A DNA stretch of 64,000 nt, taken from the NCBI GenBank assembly GCA_934271365.1, contig CAKQRI010000004.1, positions 1 to 64,000 on the forward strand, written 5' to 3'. Below the pieces are notes generated by a model. The model had not been told where the DNA came from. It saw only the letters and a list, made by a program, of their open reading frames with translations, and made no database searches. The first letter of the stretch is position 1. Every line of letters starts with the position of its first letter. The position numbers and the translations under genes were made by a program. Shown here piece after piece: positions 59,673-64,000 of the stretch. The stretch is from an uncultured Spirochaetales bacterium. Its GTDB lineage: Bacteria; Spirochaetota; Spirochaetia; Sphaerochaetales; Sphaerochaetaceae.

Positions 59673-61327
59673 AAGCTAAGAAGAGTGTAGCAAGGATAAT
59701 CTTATCAAGCCTCATCAAAAGCACATTGCTTACATTATCCATAATCATAATAATCCCTATTGGGGTTCTCTTCTCTCTTGTTCCACCGCTTATCCTCGCA
59801 GATATCGTAGACTCTATAAGCCAGAATCTTTCTGTAAGCGCCTTTTATGCACTTGCTTATTTTCTTGCACTTTCATTTGCGCTTCTGCTGGATTCAGCAA
59901 GGGAGGCTATGCTCATTGCATATTCTCAGAAGCTTGTCCATAGCCTTCGTTCAGAGCTTATAGCAAAGATAAGGCTGCTTTCAATTGAGACGCTGAAATC
60001 AGAGGAACCAGGAAAACGCGCAGCACTTCTGGAATGCGACACAGAGAATGTTGATACGCTCTTTACAAATGGAGTCCTTTCCATGGCTACTGATGCGCTG
60101 AAAGTAATAGGCATTTTCTTTGTAATCATAAGGAAGAACACAGGACTTGCGATAATGCTGCTTCTGATTCTGCCTTTTATCTTCCTGTATACAAGGCATA
60201 TACAGAAGAGGATGAAATTCAGCCAGCTTGAAAACAGAAAAGCAATAGCAAAGGCTTCAGGCTTCATTCCTGAAGCAATAAGGAATATCAGGACAGTAAA
60301 GAATCTGATTGCAGAAAAATTCATAACAGATAAGTATGGAAGTTCAATTGATGAAAGCTACAAATGGAAGGAGAAAAACAATTTCTACGACTCTGTATTC
60401 TCTCCTGTTATTTCTATAATAACGGCTATTGTAACAGCCACTGTAATGATTCTGGCAGCATCAGGCTCTGATCATGTTATGGCATTTTTCGGAATGAGCG
60501 TCGGTACCAGCATTGCTGTGATCAGCTACATAAGCCAGATTTTCACGCCAATAGAAAATATAGGAATGGAAATCCAGTCTATCCAGGAAGCACTTGCTGG
60601 AGCTAAGAGAATCAATGATTTTCTTGCTCTCAAAGAGAGATCTATTCCAACAGAGAAGCTTTCTCCATCTGATTTAAGCAGGAAAGCATTAATGGTCTCT
60701 GATCTGTCTTTCGGCTATCTTCCAGAGAAGCCAATACTTGAAAACCTATCATTTTCTATAGAGAAAGGCGAGCATGTTACATTCATGGGCAGAACCGGAG
60801 CGGGAAAAAGCACTCTTTTCAAGCTGATTCTCGGAGAGTATGAGCCTCAGAGGGGAAGCATAAAGGTATTCGGAAAGGAAGCATGTGAAATTGCAGATTC
60901 TGAGAAGAGGCGGCTCTTCGGCTATGTAGAGCAGAGCTTCAGAGCTGTGCCAGGAACTATAATAGATCAGATTACACTATATGATCCATCAATCAGCGAT
61001 GATGATGTAAATAAGGCTCTCAGAACAGTCGGTCTTGAGAAGGAAATAGCAGCTCTTGAGAAGGGCTTATATACTCAGATCTCTCCAGACATCCTTTCTC
61101 ATGGAGAATGGCAGCTGCTTTCTATTGCAAGAGCAATAGCAGCTAATCCTCCAATTCTTCTGCTTGATGAAATAACTGCATCACTTGATGCTGCTACAGA
61201 AGATATGGTAATAAAAGTCTTAGATAAAGCTGGTGAGAACAGGACTGTACTCTCAATTTCCCATAGATTATATCTAGCAAAAGGTGGACGATGCATAGAG
61301 ATAGGAAAGAAGCAACACATACAATAG
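59669..61327 (+). CDS. Heterodimeric ABC exporter, subunit 2
   Basis: A 552-residue half-transporter with six membrane helices and an ATPase domain. Walker A GRTGAGKST and Walker B LLLDE are canonical, while the signature is LSHGEWQ instead of LSGGQ. Paired with subunit 1, its Walker motifs face subunit 1's good signature (active site) and its poor signature faces subunit 1's poor Walker motifs (degenerate site), so the two subunits are complementary. The H-loop ISHRL is present. It overlaps subunit 1 by four bases and the DNA glycosylase gene by 37 bases. Confidence 0.88.
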   Translation: MKAKKSVARIILSSLIKSTLLTLSIIIIIPIGVLFSLVPPLILADIVDSISQNLSVSAFYALAYFLALSFALLLDSAREAMLIAYSQKLVHSLRSELIAKIRLLSIETLKSEEPGKRAALLECDTENVDTLFTNGVLSMATDALKVIGIFFVIIRKNTGLAIMLLLILPFIFLYTRHIQKRMKFSQLENRKAIAKASGFIPEAIRNIRTVKNLIAEKFITDKYGSSIDESYKWKEKNNFYDSVFSPVISIITAIVTATVMILAASGSDHVMAFFGMSVGTSIAVISYISQIFTPIENIGMEIQSIQEALAGAKRINDFLALKERSIPTEKLSPSDLSRKALMVSDLSFGYLPEKPILENLSFSIEKGEHVTFMGRTGAGKSTLFKLILGEYEPQRGSIKVFGKEACEIADSEKRRLFGYVEQSFRAVPGTIIDQITLYDPSISDDDVNKALRTVGLEKEIAALEKGLYTQISPDILSHGEWQLLSIARAIAANPPILLLDEITASLDAATEDMVIKVLDKAGENRTVLSISHRLYLAKGGRCIEIGKKQHIQ

Positions 61328-61788
61328 AGCCCTTTTTTGATTCAGAGTCCAGGCTTCTTATTCTTGGATCATTTCCATCTGTGAAATCAAGAGAAGCAGG
61401 CTTCTACTATGCTCATCCGACTAATAGATTCTGGAAAGTCCTCTCAGTCCTGTTCAATACAGAATTCAGCACCATTGAAAGCAAGAAGGACTTCCTGCAT
61501 TCAAATCATATTGCACTCTGGGACACTATAGGAAGCTGCACTATAGAAGGCAGCAGTGACAGCTCTATAGAGAATGTTAACCCTAATGACATCAACTGGA
61601 TTCTCGATAGAACTAAGATCAGGCTGATAATACTCAATGGAAGCAAGGCCCGTGATGTATTCAGAAAGCATTACAGAAACTTTGATAGAACTAAGATAAT
61701 CACATTGCCATCAACATCAGCAGCCAATGCATCATATTCTCTTGAAAGACTTATAAGCCAATGGAAGATAATAACTGAGCTTTCATGA
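61291..61788 (+). CDS. Hypoxanthine/uracil-DNA glycosylase (UDG superfamily, family 6-like)
   Basis: A 165-residue member of the uracil-DNA glycosylase superfamily, closest to the DNA-deoxyinosine glycosylase (HDG, family 6) group: LILGSFPSVKSREAGFYYAHPTNRFWKVL as the N-terminal block (here only motif GSFPS and HPTNRFW are needed), ALWDTIGSC, and the C-terminal LPSTSAANAS loop. It removes deaminated bases in base excision repair. The ATG at 61291 lies inside the ABC subunit 2 gene (37-base overlap), so it is the third gene of that operon. Why a repair enzyme is coupled to an exporter is unclear. Confidence 0.83.
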   Translation: MHRDRKEATHTIEPFFDSESRLLILGSFPSVKSREAGFYYAHPTNRFWKVLSVLFNTEFSTIESKKDFLHSNHIALWDTIGSCTIEGSSDSSIENVNPNDINWILDRTKIRLIILNGSKARDVFRKHYRNFDRTKIITLPSTSAANASYSLERLISQWKIITELS

Positions 61789-61811
61789 AAAAAGGGCACA
61801 AAATGTGCCCC
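61788..61811 (-). terminator. Terminator of the TrpXYZ-like operon
   Basis: On the minus strand GGGCACA/TGTGCCC (61794-61800 and 61804-61810) with a three-base loop is followed by six U residues (A tract at 61788-61793). It lies 22 bases beyond the ATPase stop codon. Confidence 0.88.
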
Positions 61812-61832
61812 TGGCCTATTATAGATTCAATC

Positions 61833-62630
61833 TTATTTTGATAGCAGCATCGAATCATTAGCTTCACTGCTTCCGCTAGCCTTACTGAATAGATCCATAA
61901 GATCTGGTACGGTGAGCTTCTTCTTATCATCTCCTGAGATATCCACAACAATGCGCCCAGCATCCATCATTATAAGACGGTTGCCATGAGCAATTGCATC
62001 TCTCATATTGTGTGTGACCATCAGTGTCGTAAGATTGTTCTCTTCGATGATTTTATCTGAAAGGTTCAATACCTTCTCGGCTGTCTTCGGATCAAGTGCT
62101 GCTGTATGCTCATCAAGAAGCAGAACCTTAGGCTTCTTCAGCGTTGCCATCAGCAGCGTCAAAGCCTGTCTCTGTCCACCAGAGAGTAGACCAACCTTCG
62201 CTGTAAGCCTTTCCTCAAGTCCTAGATTCAGACCTTTGAGGGCATCATAATAAAGCGCTCTCTCCTTATCTGAAATCCCCCATTTCAGGCCACGTCTCTC
62301 TCCGCGCCTAAGCGCAAGAGCCATATTCTCCTCAATCATCATATAAGGATTCGTACCCATCATAGGATCCTGGAATACACGGCCAAGAATCTGGGCTCTC
62401 TTATAGTCAGGAAGGCCTGTCAGATTGACATCATCACAGTAAATAGTGCCCTCATCAACCATGAATGCACCAGCAATAGCATTTAGCATTGTAGATTTTC
62501 CAGCACCATTTCCACCTATTACCGTTACAAAATCCCCATCATTCAAAGTAAGATCAACACCATTAAGCGCAGTCTTCGCATTAATTGTTCCCTTATTGAA
62601 GGTTTTATGTATATTAGTAAGCTTCAGCAT
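61833..62630 (-). CDS. ABC importer ATP-binding protein (TrpZ-like)
   Basis: A 265-residue ATPase of the COG1101 group that accompanies ABC_sub_bind-type binding proteins. Walker A GGNGAGKST, signature LSGGQRQ, Walker B LLLDEHT (with histidine after the glutamate) and H-loop VTHNM are complete. It energises uptake through the permease encoded 12 bases upstream. Homologous trios in streptococci transport tryptophan (TrpXYZ), but other members have unknown amino-acid or base-like substrates. Last gene of the operon. Confidence 0.88.
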   Translation of the reverse strand: MLKLTNIHKTFNKGTINAKTALNGVDLTLNDGDFVTVIGGNGAGKSTMLNAIAGAFMVDEGTIYCDDVNLTGLPDYKRAQILGRVFQDPMMGTNPYMMIEENMALALRRGERRGLKWGISDKERALYYDALKGLNLGLEERLTAKVGLLSGGQRQALTLLMATLKKPKVLLLDEHTAALDPKTAEKVLNLSDKIIEENNLTTLMVTHNMRDAIAHGNRLIMMDAGRIVVDISGDDKKKLTVPDLMDLFSKASGSSEANDSMLLSK

Positions 62631-62642
62631 ATCATTCTCCCC

Positions 62643-63539
62643 TTATCTTGCCTTCTTCTGGAATAAATTTGATTTCCAGTACGGAACAGCAAGGAATAGT
62701 GCAACGATTATTGCTGTAATCATCTTCAGATCATTTGTATTCAGACCAAGCTGTAAAGTAATCTGTATTACGATATAGTATATGATTGCACCAAGGACAA
62801 CGAATGAGAGTGTACCTGCAAAATTATGCTTTATCTTCTTGAATACCACTTCTCCGATAATAACAGCAGCTAATCCGATTACGATTGCACCACGGCCCAT
62901 ATTAACATCGACAGCTCCCTGATACTGTGCAACGAGTGCACCAGATAAAGCGACCAGAGCATTTGAAAGCATAAGACCGAGGATTAAGTCATTGTCAGGA
63001 TTGATTCCCTGCGCTCTTGCCATATTCTTATTGGCACCTGTTGCTCTTATCGAACATCCCTTCTCCGTACCAAAGAACCAGTACATGATAGCAATCAGAG
63101 CAGCAATCATGATTATCAGAAGGAATATCGGATTCCTGAATGATAAATCTCTTGCAAAGCGCTGAGATACAAGCAGATTATACTTATCAACGCTTACAGG
63201 AACATTAGCCTTACCGCCCATTATCCTTAAATTCACAGAATACAGAGCAAGCTGTGATAAGATTCCGGCAAGAATTGCAGGAATGCCGCATTTAGTATGA
63301 AGAAGCGCTGTTACAAGACCAGCAATGGCTCCAACAGCAACAGCAGCCAGAATTGCGGCATAGGGATTGAGACCTGCACGTATAAGCATGACGCAGACAG
63401 CTCCGCCTGTAGCAAGCGAGCCGTCCACTGTGAGATCTGCAACATCAAGTATTCTATATGTAATATATACACCAAGGGCCATTATTCCCCATATGAGGCC
63501 CTGTGAAACTGCACCTGGAAGCGCATTCAGAAGTGACAT
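62643..63539 (-). CDS. ABC importer permease (TrpY-like)
   Basis: A 298-residue membrane permease of the COG4120 group, BPD_transp_2-like, with eight or more helices. It opens with ISQ-like GAVSQGLIWGIMALGVYITYRIL and has VADLTVDGSLATGGAV after it. RATGANKNMARAQGIN is the cytoplasmic ATPase-coupling loop. It lies 19 bases after the binding-protein gene and 12 bases before the ATPase. Substrate follows from the binding protein and is not certain. Confidence 0.88.
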   Translation of the reverse strand: MSLLNALPGAVSQGLIWGIMALGVYITYRILDVADLTVDGSLATGGAVCVMLIRAGLNPYAAILAAVAVGAIAGLVTALLHTKCGIPAILAGILSQLALYSVNLRIMGGKANVPVSVDKYNLLVSQRFARDLSFRNPIFLLIIMIAALIAIMYWFFGTEKGCSIRATGANKNMARAQGINPDNDLILGLMLSNALVALSGALVAQYQGAVDVNMGRGAIVIGLAAVIIGEVVFKKIKHNFAGTLSFVVLGAIIYYIVIQITLQLGLNTNDLKMITAIIVALFLAVPYWKSNLFQKKAR

Positions 63540-63558
63540 CCTTTTCCCCCTATTATCC

Positions 63559-64000
63559 TCAGATTGCTACGTAGCCTTCTGGAATGCTTATATTCAGAGC
63601 CTCTGCATTAGCCTTATTGTACTTCTTAGTAACAATCGGAGCATATTCAATAGGCATCTTTGAGACGTCCTCTCCATCTCTCAGAATCTTAACAGCCATC
63701 TCACCTGTTGCATATCCAAGGTCATAGTAGTCAATTGAAAGCGTTGCGACTCCGCATCCAGAGCATATGCCTTCCTCTCCTGCTACAACCGGTGTCTTCA
63801 GAGGAAGAACAACGTTTGCAATAGCCTCAGTATTTGCTGCTGCAGTATTATCTGTAGGAATATAGATCACATCGCATTCGCTTGCTGCCTTTGTAGCAAC
63901 AGAAGATACATCATTTGTATCTGTGAATGAATATCTAGCACTTGCAATTCCATATGAAGCAAGATATTTCTCAATCTGTTCAATCTGATATACAGAGTTT
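63559..64000 (-). CDS. ABC importer substrate-binding protein (TrpX-like), C-terminal part
   Basis: The gene runs off the right edge; about 146 C-terminal residues are seen. The frame is of the ABC_sub_bind family (COG2984): NSVYQIEQIEKYL, then a loop AASECDVIYIPTDNT, AGEEGICSGCGVATLSIDYYDLGY, and a GEMAVKILRDGEDVSKMP stretch, all typical of the second lobe. The signal peptide or lipobox would lie outside. It is probably the first gene of a three-gene importer (binding protein, permease, ATPase), possibly for tryptophan or another aromatic or small amino acid. Confidence 0.85.
   Translation of the reverse strand, partial: NSVYQIEQIEKYLASYGIASARYSFTDTNDVSSVATKAASECDVIYIPTDNTAAANTEAIANVVLPLKTPVVAGEEGICSGCGVATLSIDYYDLGYATGEMAVKILRDGEDVSKMPIEYAPIVTKKYNKANAEALNISIPEGYVAI

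Overview
The window reads as a bacterial chromosome segment with short gaps and many overlapping start and stop codons. The best guess is a host-associated, anaerobic member of the Spirochaetota (Treponema/Sphaerochaeta side). Reasons: a eukaryote-type long isoleucyl-tRNA synthetase, a BMP/PnrA-type nucleoside-binding lipoprotein with its ABC transporter, the MEP pathway gene ispE, an oxygen-sensitive 2-hydroxyacyl-CoA dehydratase activase, several lipoproteins, and a secreted pectate lyase like those of pectin-using gut treponemes. This placement is inference; no 16S rRNA or other decisive marker is present.

Layout. 0-7 kb: end of a cysteine desulfurase, thiI, an anion permease and a two-gene acyl-CoA dehydratase activase system. 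7-12.3 kb (minus strand): ileS, a lipoprotein, an fmdB-like zinc ribbon and trpS. 12.4-15 kb: a coupled alcohol and aldehyde dehydrogenase pair. 15-18.3 kb: pectate lyase, a frameshifted aldo/keto reductase and a divergent LysR regulator. 18.3-20.9 kb: a tRNA nucleotidyltransferase converging on and overlapping rnc-acpP-rpmF. 21-24 kb: two MATE exporters and yidD. 24.3-31.3 kb (minus): rplY-pth-tilS, then ftsH-lepA-udk. 31.4-38.5 kb (minus): a purine nucleoside uptake and salvage operon ending in tRNA-Gln. 38.7-44.9 kb: ispE, a HAD phosphatase, an acyl-CoA synthetase and a methylthioadenosine-salvage cluster (deaminase, KdgF-like cupin, mtnA). 44.9-50 kb (minus): gltX-glyS-tyrS-asparaginase. 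50-53.8 kb (minus): a tightly coupled four-gene cassette (RloA-like ATPase, RloB-like protein, seven-helix LuxR regulator, serine hydrolase). 54-57.8 kb: a lipoprotein, a divergent PdxA paralogue, a 52-residue hyperacidic protein and a NAGPA-like protein. 58-61.8 kb: a heterodimeric ABC exporter coupled to a DNA glycosylase. 61.8 kb to the edge: a TrpXYZ-like ABC importer running off the window.

How the genes connect. Sulfur from the desulfurase feeds ThiI. The tRNA-Gln gene has no encoded CCA, so it needs the nucleotidyltransferase at 18.3 kb. Nucleosides imported by the BMP transporter are split by the phosphorylase and hydrolase at the end of the same operon; the same phosphorylase could supply MtnA if it accepts methylthioinosine.

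Most unusual points. (1) The 50-53.8 kb cassette pairs RloA- and RloB-like proteins that have both lost most catalytic residues of their families, coupled to a membrane LuxR regulator and a hydrolase. (2) Seven genes have a good -10 box placed so that transcription would begin at or within a few bases of the start codon, with no Shine-Dalgarno sequence, suggesting frequent leaderless mRNAs. (3) A KdgF-type cupin sits inside a methylthioadenosine-salvage cluster. (4) The BMP lipoprotein mRNA has a strong Shine-Dalgarno sequence separated from the AUG by a hairpin that would restore normal spacing.
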